A program made the position numbers and the translations under genes. From contig JADDTR010000008.1 of assembly GCA_015345905.1 (NCBI GenBank), positions 1 to 64,000 of the forward strand: 64,000 bases of DNA, given 5' to 3'. How positions within the stretch are numbered: the first letter of the stretch is position 1; each line of letters starts with the position of its first letter. Positions 47,144 to 58,359 of the stretch are shown piece after piece. The notes under the pieces were generated by a model that saw only the letters and a program-made list of their open reading frames with translations, made no database searches and was not told where the DNA came from. Source of the DNA: Aotearoamyces nothofagi. Lineage: Eukaryota > Ascomycota > Leotiomycetes > Leotiales > Tympanidaceae.

Positions 47144-49052
47144 CTATGCTTCTCTGGATGAATCAGCGTCTTTATCAGAAACCACATTCTCAGCGCCTTT
47201 CTCGATCCTACTGTCCATACCCTCGCCGTCGCCCTCCAAGACCGTAACAACCCCAGTGATTTCCTGCGGTGGGATGACATTCTCTTCCAGAAAGTAATTC
47301 GTCCCCGACACACATTTAATCACCAAGAAAAACAGGACCGGCAATGACCCCACCATCAAGACCATCTGAATAATACTCTGTGTCCTACCAGGCCATTAGT
47401 CAGTTAACCACCCTGAGTCTTACATCATAAAGAAAACCCCTATCCCGCAAAAATAGAAGTAAAAGGAGCTCACATATAAGCCGTCTCACCCGCCTCCAAT
47501 CCAAAAGCCACACACAGCCCCGCACTCAACATGGCCTTAAAGAACCCACCATACCTCGCCAAAAGCCGCGGCTCGTTACTAAACGCGCTCAAGATCCACA
47601 TGACGACCATCTGATTGATCGCATACCCGATGCCAAACAGTAACTCCATGACACAAAACTCGGCATAAGGGCCATCCGTCCAATCCCACGACGGGCCCGT
47701 GATGTCACGCTTGAAGTTATGCTTGACCTGGATCTGCATGAGGAGCGCCCATGAGATGACGACAAGGATGGACGTGATGCAGAGCGCTGCGACGCCGCGG
47801 ACGCGCCGCGACACTCTCTTCGAATCCAGCACGCGGCTGAAGAGGAAGGTGGCGGGAATCTGGATTGCCCAAAACAGCACGTTGTTGAGCGACCGCGTGC
47901 GGAGGTTGAAGGCGTATGTGCTCAATGTTGGGATTAGGGCGAGAGACATCTCGGTTGCGAACATGGGGATTATGAGAGCTAAGACTCTCCTATTTTTATC
48001 TTTCGTCAATATATATTTTCCTATATATTCCTTTCGATCTTGATTTTGATCTGAATCAAACATACCAATCGGACAAGAGCTTGAAACAACCCAATATCTC
48101 AGTTTTGAAATCCGTAGCTACGAATTTTGCAAGATGGGTACCGTCTGAACGGACGACTTTGTCTGGTGAGACGATGCAGGAAATCCTATACAGCTGTAAG
48201 CTCGACGGTCGAATTGTGATTATTTAACAACAGAGGAGACATTGCTTACGATAGGAGTAGTGCGGAGCTCATGATGACGATAAATGCAATATAGACCGAA
48301 GTTGGCACACCGCCATCCGATGTATCGTTGATATTGATGCCAAACGCGACGAGAGAGCCGACCATGGATCCGATAGCGAGCAGGAAAAGCTGCCATGCGA
48401 TATACAGCCCTTTTTCTTGCTCGACAGCATATGCGAACTGGCTGCAGGATGTCCAGTCAGCGTTCTTTTCTAGCAACGGGGTCTCGGTCGACTTGCATGA
48501 AACCAGCAACCGTCCATAGCAGCGCAGCGGTGATGCCAAGAACTGCACCACCCAGTAGGGGATACCATTCTTTGCCTTGGGCGTCATAGTACCACAGTCC
48601 TGACACATAGAAGGGATATCCAAAGGCTCCGATCTAGATCCTCAGACGGATTAGCAGTTGCTCGAGCTTGGATTTAAGTAGTTTTGGGAGTTCCTTGCCG
48701 TCAATGTCCATTTTGGCCCAATGACGTTCATAATGCTGCCACCGATGACGCCGAAAATTGTAAATAGGACATAGAGAACTGCATTAGTAGTTGTTGAAAC
48801 CTTGATAGATGATGGTTTGCCACCTCCTGCTCCAAGACCTAGAGTACTGGATTAGAATTTGAGGATAATTGACTGGGTGTTGAGGAGGGACGTGCCGGTG
48901 ACTGCGAGGTAGATTCCGACGGTGAGGAAAAGCACCATGCCACAGATTATGTTTTGTGTCAATGGACTAGATGTATAAGTAATCTGTCTCTTAAACTGGA
49001 AGGCTAGATATACATACTGGGTTAGCCGTAGCTTGTCCTTATGTCCTGCCAT
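47144..49052 (-). CDS. UNC93-like major facilitator superfamily transporter
   Basis: Eight exons, 49052-49018, 48966-48896, 48838-48699, 48633-48493, 48437-48250, 48185-48066, 47989-47474 and 47384-47144, encode 483 residues. The seven introns are 51-89 bp. The phases agree throughout and give the family sequence LAVTGLGAGGGKPS, IGPKWTLTIGAFGYPFYVSGLWYY, AGFMQFAYAVEQEKG, LSTYAFNLRTRSLNNVLFWAIQIPATFLFS. Introns 2 and 3 need GC donors (G|GCACGT and ACG|GCAAGG). For intron 2, a GT donor 4 bp further on, with an earlier acceptor, is possible but adds residues and places the branch badly. Twelve membrane helices are expected. Fungal UNC93/DUF895 proteins are putative plasma-membrane or organelle transporters of unknown substrate. 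The acidic C-terminal tail (VTVLEGDGEGMD) is cytosolic. Confidence 0.87.
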
Positions 49053-49847
49053 GTTGTAGATTATATGACTAGCTGCTCAACTGTTGGTGTTGATAGCGAT
49101 ATTCACTATAATATACACTAGGTGTATTGAATTAATTTCTGTCGTTGAATTTTCCTTCCTGTCTATTACATACCGGTAACTATTTTTGCGAGAGAGTAAA
49201 AATAGTCTCCTTTATATCTCGTTGTAAGCGATTTGCTCGTGGCCTTAAATTATAACCTGTCATCCCGGCTGCCTGTACTTTTTTGCAACCGCCGATCCTC
49301 GTTATCTGTGGAGGATAAAAGATAAGAATAAGATCTTTGCCAGGAATTATAGTGGGTTGGGTATGTCTTGGATATGTGTTGTGTGTCTTGGGTGCCGATC
49401 AAACAGAACGATAAGTGCGAGCACGATGTCAACTCTGTCCAACGGCAATGGCACAGTGGGGAACGTAGGCCATTCTCCACTGTATTGTTGGGTAGTTGTC
49501 CTTGTAGATACATATCTGCAGCAACAAGCAAGGTTGTATCGGTTGCCGTTGATGCCCCCGTCATTGCCCGTCGGCGGCCGCTTTAAAATACATGGGTCTT
49601 ATCAGACCCCAAGACCGAGATAATCGTAGGTGATAAATACTTACGATTGATGATGCTTCGTACAGTACTGTTCAAATACGGGCATAATGCCCACCCTTAT
49701 CTCCCTCTCTCCGCCGAACCAAAATTGAGCATTTACCAGAACCTGAATAACCGGATAACCGGATAATCTCCATGGCTCTGCTATTCAGATTTATTCCACC
49801 AGGAACTGTTTGCCGACATGGAAGGATTTATTATAGAATTTCGAACG
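49053..49847. other. Intergenic region
   Basis: Transporter promoter and the 3' flank of the second regulator. Nothing recognised. Confidence 0.6.
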
Positions 49848-51350
49848 TTAGGCAAAGCTGAACGGCCGGCCACATGCTTCCATCTCCATAATAATCCCAA
49901 ATGGCCTCCAGTTCGCCGACTCGTAATGCTCCCAAAGATTCTCCAGAAGCTCTATAGTTTGGCGGATATTTCCAAATCCAAATGCCTTATACATGCCATT
50001 CAGACGGATCCTTATAACATCTCTCTGATATGGGGTTTCTGCACACGAGCCGAACACCGCCAGTGGCCAACAAAGCGTCGTTGATATTGGTGCATCAATT
50101 GGTAATGACTCAAGAAGAGGCATGGTGGAATCGAATACATTGCGAGAGGACGTGTAATCTGTTGGGGATGATGTAGATGATGCTGCCATTGTTTGATCAA
50201 GCCACACAAGCAACGCAAGTTGATAGATTCTTCCACAGGCCGTAAAGCCGGGATCAGAGGATTGTGGCTGCCATTCTGAAACTTGCCGACGGAGATCAAG
50301 ATGCTGCATTAGGGTATCCGGTGATGACTCAGGACTTGATTTCATATAGAGTCGCTTCTGCCGCTCAAGATCCAGTATGCGCGGGATTAGCCCAAACAGA
50401 TCGTGTGCGCAACCACAGAGCATGCCTACTCCAGTAAACTGAGATCTCATGATCAGGGCAAACATTCTCATGATGTCTTCCTGTGAGTCGATTACAAACT
50501 GGCCATTGCTCGATATTGCAGATATAATGGCACCATATGCATATAGCTCGGTTACAAAGCATCTGATATCGCTGCTTATTTTCTCTTCGGGTTGCCGGAT
50601 GGCAATTAGAAGAAGATCTCGAGCTGCTTTCATGTGATAGAAGGCATTGCCTTTAGTGTCTCCTCCAGTTATCTGTTTCGCAATTAGTTCTATAATTGAT
50701 TAAAGAAATCTACCATAATCACTAACCTCCATACTACTCAGCAATAGAGCTGTAATGAGCAGCTCCAAGGCATTATCCTCTTCTCCTGCCAACAACCTCG
50801 TGATGCCAAACTTCAATCCACGAAGCGCCTGAGCATAGTGCTCGCTGGTTGACAACGAGTACTTCGTTGTACCTAGCTCGGAGTAATGCACCCCGCTCAG
50901 AGACAGTAACGACTGAAGAACAAGATCAGAGGAAAGCGCAATAGGGATTAACAGCGTGATAAAGGGGTTGTCACTAGGGGCTTTAGCAGAAAGAGCCCTT
51001 GATGTACGATTGACAAAGTGGTGCCATAGATAATTCGAGCTTGGCCTCGATAATGCCGATACTTGGGAGATTTCTAGAGGTAGCGGGAGTAGGTGATTTT
51101 GAGTAAACCGAGACCTTGAAGTTGCTGTAAGATTTTCGCGGTTGTCTCTAAGCCGTTGATGACTGTTAGGTGGAGGCCCGCTACATACTCCTCCCTTCCC
51201 CGTTCGCGGCGAGAGATCAGGTCGGTCTGGGTCTGCCCAGCCGCAGACGAGGATATTGCGCTCACAGCCCCGGCAAGTCGGCCGTCGCTCGTCGCATCTC
51301 TTTCTTCTTATCTTGCACGGCAAACATCCTGAGCTGGGCTTTCTACCCAT
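49848..51350 (-). CDS. Zn2Cys6 transcription factor (Fungal_trans_2/DUF3468 type)
   Basis: Exons 51350-50727 and 50672-49848 encode 482 residues; the intron is 54 bp, GTTAGT...CGAAACAG, phase 0, giving LLLSSMEITGGDTKGNAFYHMKAARDLL. The zinc cluster GCLPCKIRRKRCDERRPTCRGC has cysteines at 9, 12, 19, 26, 29 and 36. A helical regulatory domain follows from about residue 100 (LWHHFVNRTSRALS, ALSSDLVLQSLLSLSGVHYS, ALCRP-less C-terminus). This is the compact arrangement of DUF3468 regulators. It shares a 407-bp upstream region with the divergent dioxygenase gene, which makes that gene a plausible target; this is inference from position only. Confidence 0.9.
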
Positions 51351-51757
51351 ATTATGTAAATCAAGTATCGTGGGAATCAGGAGGTGAGTTTAGGAATCTC
51401 GTGTTAATGTGTAATCCGGACGTCCTGCTGGGCAGATAAGCGCGCAGTTGGGAATAGCTTCTCGTTGTCTATCGTATCCAATCATATCCATGCGATAAGG
51501 GCGCGAAACGAGGGTTTGATGCGGAAGGAGGGGTAGTTTTTTATATGGAAACATCTATCATCTCTACTTTGCATCATATATGTAGATATGTATATAATGC
51601 CAAGGTAATATTCGCAGGTAGGCTTCTTCAAAATCCCATTCCATGCGTCTTTGAGTTTCTAGTCTCAACTTATATAAGCTCTGGATATATTCTGCACCTC
51701 AAGTTTATTGAATCATTCAAGAAAGCAAATCACATCTCACCACACTCAACTCTCATC
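51351..51757. promoter_or_regulatory. Divergent promoter, Zn2Cys6 factor / dioxygenase
   Basis: 407 bp between two divergent ATGs. It contains a TATA box (TATATAAG, 51671-51678) for the plus-strand gene. I see no clean CGG-N-CCG palindrome of the classic Zn2Cys6 type; a single CGGACG lies near 51417. Confidence 0.6.
51671..51678 (+). promoter_or_regulatory. TATA box of dioxygenase gene
   Basis: TATATAAG, 80 bp upstream of the ATG at 51758. Confidence 0.55.
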
Positions 51758-52770
51758 ATGATTGCAAAAACTTCACCGCCACCACCAGAGCTGAAGGAGT
51801 TCACCACAGATTCAAAGCCAGAATCCATCGTCCAAGCTTTAATCCACGATGGCGGCTGTTTCATTCGCAATCTTTTATCCCAGTCTACACTGGACCAGAT
51901 CGAAGGCGATGTCCGGCCATACCTCGAAGCTGACAAGCCCTGGAACGGCGACTTTTTCCCTCCGGAAACCCGGCGTGTGATGGGCCTTGTTGGAAAATCA
52001 AAGATTTTCACCGAGAGCATCCCAGGTGACAAGCTCTTTCGGGCAGTGTCCGATCTGCTCCTCTCGTCGACTATCTCCTCATATACGGGCCAGAAATACA
52101 CGACGTCTGTGTCGAAGCCACAGCTAAACAATACAATCGTCTTCTCCATCGGCCCGGGAGCGAGAGCCCAAGAATTGCACCGGGACGACATGCCCCATCA
52201 CAATCTTCTATCTGCCATCACGGCTGATGAATACAAAGTCGGTAGAGACTGTGGGATCGGGCTTTTTGTTGCTGGCAAGAAGACAACTAAGGCAAATGGT
52301 GCCACAAGATTTATTCCTGGCTCGCATTTGTGGGATTCCATTCATCCTCCGGATGAGGATCTGGCCGTATTTGCAGAGCTGAACCCTGGGGATGCTTTTA
52401 TGATGTTCAGCTCTTGCTATCACGGTGGCAGTGCCAATACGACAGCTAACGAAGAGCGTTTGATATACAGCTGCTTTGCGACCAAAGGCTATCTCCGACA
52501 GGTAAATATTGAAGTCCTAGTTCACTTATTTATGCCATGCTTAGATACCTTAATACTATCTCCCACGAGCAATTGCACTAATTGCTCTTGCAGGAAGAGA
52601 ACCAATACCTCTCAAGTCCTCTCGAGAAAGTTCGCGAGTACTCTACCGACCTTCAACAGTTCATTGGATATCAACTCAGCAATCCATTTCTGGGATGGGT
52701 CAATCTGGAGGATCCGAGAAAGGTACTCATGGGTGATGACTGGAAAGAAGACTCGAGAGATCTTTACTAA
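51758..52770 (+). CDS. Phytanoyl-CoA-dioxygenase-like Fe(II)/2-oxoglutarate oxygenase
   Basis: Exons 51758-52501 and 52594-52770 encode 306 residues; the intron is 92 bp, GTAAAT...TTGCAG. The frame is open upstream, but the start at 51758 (CATCATGATTGC, after the TATA box) gives the usual family length. The iron triad can be read as His141-x-Asp143 in ELHRDDMPHH and His222 in SSCYHGGSANTT. Arg234 in NEERLIYS is the likely 2-oxoglutarate partner. GATRFIPGSHLW is also typical. Fungal PhyH-like enzymes are often tailoring oxygenases in specialised metabolism (the FtmOx1/AndA type), but others act in primary catabolism. The nearby BVMO and amidase make an oxidative pathway conceivable. Confidence 0.9.
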
Positions 52771-53147
52771 GGAGCCTGTTACCGATAATTGGCATAATCC
52801 TTTAAACTCTTATTTGTATTCATCCAGTTGAATGATAGTACTATACATAGCGTCTAGGCTATCCAAAATGCCGATAATCTATATTTTTCTCAGAAAGGTT
52901 GCCATGTTATCTGCTAATAATATCTAGTTAAAAGACCCAAATCCAGACTTAATCAAAATAGATATTTTGTTCAGACAGGTAAGAAGGTACGGTGGACTAG
53001 ACGTAATCTTACGTTAGGATTCCAGAAGGATTGCTTTACCGGCCATATTAGCCCTTATCTTAGGGATACGCTGTTGTAGCATCTTTACATTGTCCTCGTA
53101 TATTCAACTTCCTTCTTTCAATACTAGATAGCGAATTGATTAACTAT
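52771..53147. other. Short AT-rich convergent intergenic region
   Basis: 3' flanks of two convergent genes; nothing else seen. Confidence 0.7.
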
Positions 53148-55164
53148 CTAATATAGAACAATCGTTTCATGTTTCATATTTTCTCCATCTAGCTGATCAT
53201 TTGCTTCTCCTTCCATGAAGCCATGTAGATAGCAGCCCCCAATGATCTGGTATTTGCTCCCTCCATTATTCCTGAGAACCATTGGGACGTTGCATCCTAG
53301 CAAGAGGAATATGTAATCCCCTTTCCTAGTTGCAATAGGCACCAAGCCCAGATGACCCTGAATGGTTACTGTTAGTCTCCGCGAGCGGTGGAAGCGGAAT
53401 ATCTTTTCCAGTGCATCTCGAGATCCTCCGGGGTCTGCCTTGCCCATAGTAGGGAAGAAGCTGCCAAGTGTCTTCCCTGCAATTTTAAAGTCTTGGTTTT
53501 GCGGTAGTAGATGGTTGAAGGCCTTTCTGCCTCTCCAGGCCCTGGCAATATAATCTCCATCTTCGAGAGTCAGTGGACATTGCAAGAGGCACCGGTACGT
53601 GCCTGGAGCTAATTTACCATTTGGTGTACGGTTTCCAGTCAGCGTTCGCCAAATTGCATCACAAAGATATTCATCGGAGTTATATGCATTATTAGACCAT
53701 GTTGACTGGACAAGCGCATCTTCTATCTTGGTGCTATGATTGGATTCATAATAGCTAACTCCCAGGCAGTCGACTTCCCCTACATTGAAGCCTTGAACTG
53801 ATATCTCCGTATTGGTTGTATTGAAATAGAAGACGGGTGGTGTATTGAGCACTGCGTGATAAGTCGATCGTCCGCTGAATAGACGAAAGTGGTCCTTGTT
53901 AGTCCAGTCGGGAACCCAGGATGGCATATATAGACTTGGAAAAGTACATTGCTCGAATATCTCGAGGCTATGACCTATATAGAATAAACAGTATATTAGT
54001 CTTATTGCACTATCAAGTGACTTCCAACATGCGGACGGCGTTTTACATACTCGTAGTGATCAAGGCTTTCGCAAAGGAAGTATAAATTTCAGAAAGTCCT
54101 TGCGTATAATCAGGCTGGATATAGCTTGCCACTTCTGGGGGCATCAGTCCCATTAGCCCATAGACCTTGTCCCTCGGATCCGTCACTAGAGACTTGCGAC
54201 CAAGGTCGAGCATAGGCATAAATTGTGGCATCTCATGTCCTGCCTGGACATTCTGCTCAATCCAGAGGTGGAACATTTTGTTGCGATTGAGCCCAGAATA
54301 TGCTACTCCAGTATCTTTGCATTCCTTTTCGATATGAGTAAACATAAGGTTTACATGTCGAGTACCAAAGGTATACATTCCATGATAAATATCTGCCCAT
54401 CTGACCATATCATTTCCACAGAGGATTGGAGTCTGGCTGTTTCCCATTGCTATTTCTTGAATAATCCATAATCGGTCCCAATAGGGTCTATTCATCAGTT
54501 GGCCAAGTGCCTTCCATATACCTACACCAAAAATATTTGGTGATTTACGAAGATCCTCTCCTAAGTCTTGATCCGTACCATCCTCGTAAGATTTTGCAAG
54601 TGCTTTAATTAATTTCATAGCTCTCCCACTCTCATTTTCTTCCTCCCCAAGCCAGACAACTACATCTCGAGCGCTATTATAGATCGTGCGTATCCGTTTG
54701 ACTTCTTCATTCCATTCAAGAACGTCGTCTTGATTGATACAGACTGCATCGATCCAAACCAAAAACCCCATATGTATCGGTTGTCTCGAACGTAGAGCTC
54801 GCAACGCTGCTTCCACACTTGACCAAACAGTAATCTGACGTCCATTGACTACAATGCTGCGAGTACAACTAGGATCCCCCCAGGTATATGATAGTGCAAT
54901 ATAATCTCCCCATGTGTACCGCCATTCTAGGGGTGTTGCAGATAACGAGGTATGAGCGGCCTCCCAGTTGAGTGGCAATTTCGACGTTAGAATTTGCGAA
55001 TCCTTGAGGCTGAAATATTCAAGATGGCATGATACAAGATCAGGCTGTTGCTGCTCGCCCAATTCAATACCCCGTGCATTTGTAGGAATGGTTACCGCAG
55101 GGAGAATTCTGATTAGCCTAATTTCTGCTACCGAATGCTTTAGTGGTCGATACTTCAAACTCAT
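53148..55164 (-). CDS. HET-domain (heterokaryon incompatibility-like) protein
   Basis: Exons 55164-54051 and 53974-53148 encode 646 residues; the intron is 76 bp, phase 1. The start at 55164 gives MSLKYRPLKHSVAEIRLIRIL, the usual beginning of such proteins; the frame is open 64 codons further up without family likeness. The HET domain (about 90-250) shows the three conserved blocks: DYIALSYTWGD, LVWIDAVCINQDD and PYWDRLWIIQEIA. The C-terminal half has the loosely conserved fold of the large fungal HET family (VTDPRDKVYGLMGL, MPSWVPDWT). No NACHT, WD or ankyrin region is fused. HET proteins trigger cell death after fusion of incompatible hyphae, but many family members have unknown or no such role. 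The gene appears intact. Confidence 0.92.
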
Positions 55165-57060
55165 CGTTACAAGTTCTTGCACGTACAATAAGGTGAACAG
55201 ATCTGATGCCAGATAGAAGATTGTGAGTTGAGGCGAGAGTAAGTTCGTTAATTTAGCCGCAGGCCTTTTCCGGTGACACGAGGCCAAAGAGCCAAGTGGA
55301 AAATAGGAAGTCACATGTGAATATTTCCATTTTCCCGAGTAGATATCTATTAACATTAATAAAGACTACGTTAAGCGACTCCATTGCGAAGACGCATGCT
55401 AGATATGCACTCACGTGATATCACATATATGACGTATTCACAAGTATTCGCATGCGATTACACAGTTCTACCTAAGTATATAAGGAGGACTTTGGCCGCA
55501 CAAATGGAACTCGAGCTTTGCATCTACAAAAATGTCCCTATAGCTTTGTCTATGATCACGTGAGGCCCCCGCCCACGTTGCCTGTCTTACAACGCGTCTC
55601 CCCTTTAGTTCAATAATATCTCTGTATTGCCGAGATACCGGTAGAATCCCTGTGCAATACCTATACTGCCTCTGCCACCTATAAAAATAGGTAGGGTTCT
55701 GCCAATATTTAGCACGTGACCTCCGGGTAGCACCAGTGGGAGCATAAGGCCAGCGTATAATTCGTAACACTTTCGTAACACTTTGCATAGTTAGACACAA
55801 TAATATACTCGATTTCGCAACACTATCTCACGTGGTGGCTTGCTACCTGTCACAATGCCTATTTCGGGTATGGGAATCGGGGAAGGGGGGTAGATCACAT
55901 GATCTCATTTTTCGTCCCCTGTGAAACACTGGCGCAACACTATAAATGATGTCAATAGTGAAGTGCTCTTCATTCGGAGGCACTTTAAAAATCAGCCTTT
56001 ACCTACTGCTATAGATATATATACTGTTGAAATCTGAGGGCTAGAACCGGTCAGTCAGTAGTAGCGGAATGCCTTCGGCAGTAGTAGCGGGAGCCACCTT
56101 AAGTGGTATTCCTACCAGCCTGTAACTTAAGCCTTAAGCACGCAAGCAAGCAACATCAACTACAAAACACCGCAGCCCACAACTTTGTGCCAAATTGCAA
56201 CACCTGATCAATCTCCCGCCAGCCCTACTCGTCATTTGGGAGCTGTGGAGGCTCTCGAAGAGACGCAAACCAGAACAGCCCAATGCTTTAGATAGCCCTG
56301 CTATTCCCTTCACATACCCCGAACTTCGCTAATACATCGTAGTTGAACGCACACCTGCAAGTAACAATATCGATACCGAGAGACGTCCTAGTTGGAGTCC
56401 AGACCAGAGGACAACAAATATCACCACCGCTCTCCTTCTCCAGATTCCACAAGCAGTGTTAGCCATATCTTCTCAATGCAATCATGATTGTAAGGAATAT
56501 AGAGAATATACTGAACAATCATTTATAGCGATTATTCCAGTCTTGCCGTGTAGGACTATCTACTTGTTTCCCGAGGGTTTGAGGGCGCGGGAAGGAAACA
56601 TCATCCATGAAACACTCATCTGCTCTAGATTCTACCCATTTTATCATGAATTCTGTCAGATTTATTTGCTTTATGCAACAGATAGCAAGTCGTGTTCACA
56701 AATCTAAGCAGCCAAAAGTCTGTTCTTAAATGGCAGGGGGGAAACAAGCCATGAGACACTCTACAAGACTCAATTACGTGAATCGAATGAGGGTGTACGA
56801 AGGAGTTATCGGACACTTTTTCTAGTTTCATCTTGCTCTCAGTTATCGGTGAGAGCCTTTTGGTCGAGTTGCACTCCCATAAATGCATGTCAAATAATAG
56901 ACAAAACCGTCTTCTTATTTATCGGTGATATGCTTAAATTTTCCCTATTCAATCAACGCCTATACCTCCAAAGTATTTATACTGAACGAAGGTGTATCAA
57001 AATCCTACATAAATCTAACATGCCCCAAGATAGACTCCAGATAAATCCCATATCTATAAA
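55165..57060. other. Intergenic region with repeat remnants
   Basis: 1.9 kb. GTAACACTTT is doubled near 55766-55785, GCAACACTAT recurs near 55814 and 55931, and a dispersed repeat sits at 56093-56201, preceded by a doubled CAGTAGTAGCGG (56056-56090). Short open frames have no recognised domain. It looks like a landing site of unidentified repeats. Confidence 0.55.
56093..56201 (+). repeat. Dispersed repeat, GC-richer copy
   Basis: Shares about 97 alignable bases with 14331-14427 in the same orientation. It begins with the near-palindrome CCACCTTAAGTGG and retains CACCGCAGCCCACAACT. It has about 10 bp of extra sequence in the middle (GCAAGCAAGCAACATC region). Element family not identified. 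Confidence 0.75.
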
Positions 57061-58359
57061 CTAGCATTGGTAAACCCAACTATCCAAATTCTGATGCTTC
57101 AACAAAGAACTATACCCTACAGCTGTCGCGGCACTTGAACAATATTTCTTCTGAACACTCGCGCTAACAGTTGTCGTGGTATCGTCACTCCCAAACGGAT
57201 ACTGGATAGTAAATACCGGCTTGCCCGCTGTGACAAACGGTTGGTATATGTTGCATTCATTATATTCGATGCACGACTCAGAAACTGAATAGTCCATCAC
57301 CTGTACAAGGTTCGAGATGAGGTCACCCGCATTCTTGAGTCCAATAGCGAGACCGAGAGAGTGCGCTTGTGTTGCGAGATATGTCAGGTAGTCCGTCGAA
57401 GTTGTGGTGGTGAGGTCGCTGAAGCCGGATGCGCTGCCGTAGTTATAGACGTCGACATTGTCGGGATCGACGCCATCGCAGCCTTTAGATTGCGCAAGCT
57501 GGAGACGCGCGAGCATAATACTGCGGACGTTGGTGCTAGGGGTGTAGACCCAGTTCTCGCCTGCCCATCCGTCGAGCGGAGCGCCGAGGTCTGCAGCGGT
57601 GAATTGTGAATAATCCGAGCGCCAGTTCTCAGCTGTGCCGGCACTAAAATAGCAGATAACCTTTTTCCCTGCTGCTTGGAGGGCAGCTATAGTCGAGGCA
57701 GGTGTATCGAAGAGATCTGTGTCGTAGACAGCGATAGTTGAAGGGAGATTGCTAGTTGAACTGATTACAGAGGACAGTTCAATTTGGAAAGTTGTACCGG
57801 AGATAGGTTGCCAATAGGATGGTGCAACAACGGCGGCACTGATGGATCCTGACCCTACAGCAACAGCGCTTGTAGACGTGCTGGTAGACATCTTTGTAGG
57901 AGAAGTGGTTGATGTAGCCGTCTTCGTAGAAGAGGTAGCCGTTTTACCCTTGCCTTTGTTCTTATTCGCCTTCATCTTAGACTCGACGTCTACTGTGGCG
58001 ACAGCCGCAGTATATTCCAATGTCGATGTCGCCGTCGACACTGATGATGAGGAAGAGCCAGGGATGGCCCAGTACCCAACGGCGATACCAACCAGCAATC
58101 CAACAAGAAATATGGCAACGAAAAGGAGAATCTTGAGCCAGAACTTGCGACTGGTTCTGAGGTTCGCTTCCTTGATGAGGTCGCCATGAAATTCAGCGAC
58201 CGAGGGTTTGCGTGCCTTCAATGAGGCTGTTGATAAAGATAACGACAGTCGCTTTGGGAGATTCCAAACGGTGGCAGAATTGGGAGTCGGATCTTCGATA
58301 GTCTCTGCAGCTTCCTTGGATCCAAAGGGGTTGGAATTGAATTTTGGAAATTCGGACAT
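57061..58359 (-). CDS. Membrane-anchored GH114 glycoside hydrolase (Ega3-like)
   Basis: An intronless gene of 432 residues; the start at 58359 (MSEFPKFNSNPFGSK) follows 29 non-conserved codons. Residues 1-72 are a cytosolic tail. A single helix at about 73-95 (WLKILLFVAIFLVGLLVGIAVGYW) makes it a type II membrane protein. A long Ser/Thr/Lys-rich linker leads to a TIM-barrel domain (about 180-432). There, IAVYDTDLFDTPASTIAAL, KVICYFSAGTAENWRSDY, GCDGVDPDNVDVY and LGLAIGLKNAGDL are the GH114 landmarks; Asp residues in these are the expected catalytic groups. Aspergillus fumigatus Ega3 is an endo-alpha-1,4-galactosaminidase of the galactosaminogalactan cluster. None of the other genes of that cluster is within this window. 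Confidence 0.9.
   Translation of the reverse strand: MSEFPKFNSNPFGSKEAAETIEDPTPNSATVWNLPKRLSLSLSTASLKARKPSVAEFHGDLIKEANLRTSRKFWLKILLFVAIFLVGLLVGIAVGYWAIPGSSSSSVSTATSTLEYTAAVATVDVESKMKANKNKGKGKTATSSTKTATSTTSPTKMSTSTSTSAVAVGSGSISAAVVAPSYWQPISGTTFQIELSSVISSTSNLPSTIAVYDTDLFDTPASTIAALQAAGKKVICYFSAGTAENWRSDYSQFTAADLGAPLDGWAGENWVYTPSTNVRSIMLARLQLAQSKGCDGVDPDNVDVYNYGSASGFSDLTTTTSTDYLTYLATQAHSLGLAIGLKNAGDLISNLVQVMDYSVSESCIEYNECNIYQPFVTAGKPVFTIQYPFGSDDTTTTVSASVQKKYCSSAATAVGYSSLLKHQNLDSWVYQC

Noticed and set aside
33665-52770. A complete classical secondary-metabolite gene cluster
   Set aside because: No polyketide, peptide, terpene or prenyl synthase is encoded; only tailoring-type enzymes and regulators are seen, so the stronger claim is not supported.
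55468-55800. 110-codon minus-strand frame near repeats
   Set aside because: Contains no recognisable motif and is surrounded by repeat remnants; insufficient support for a gene.
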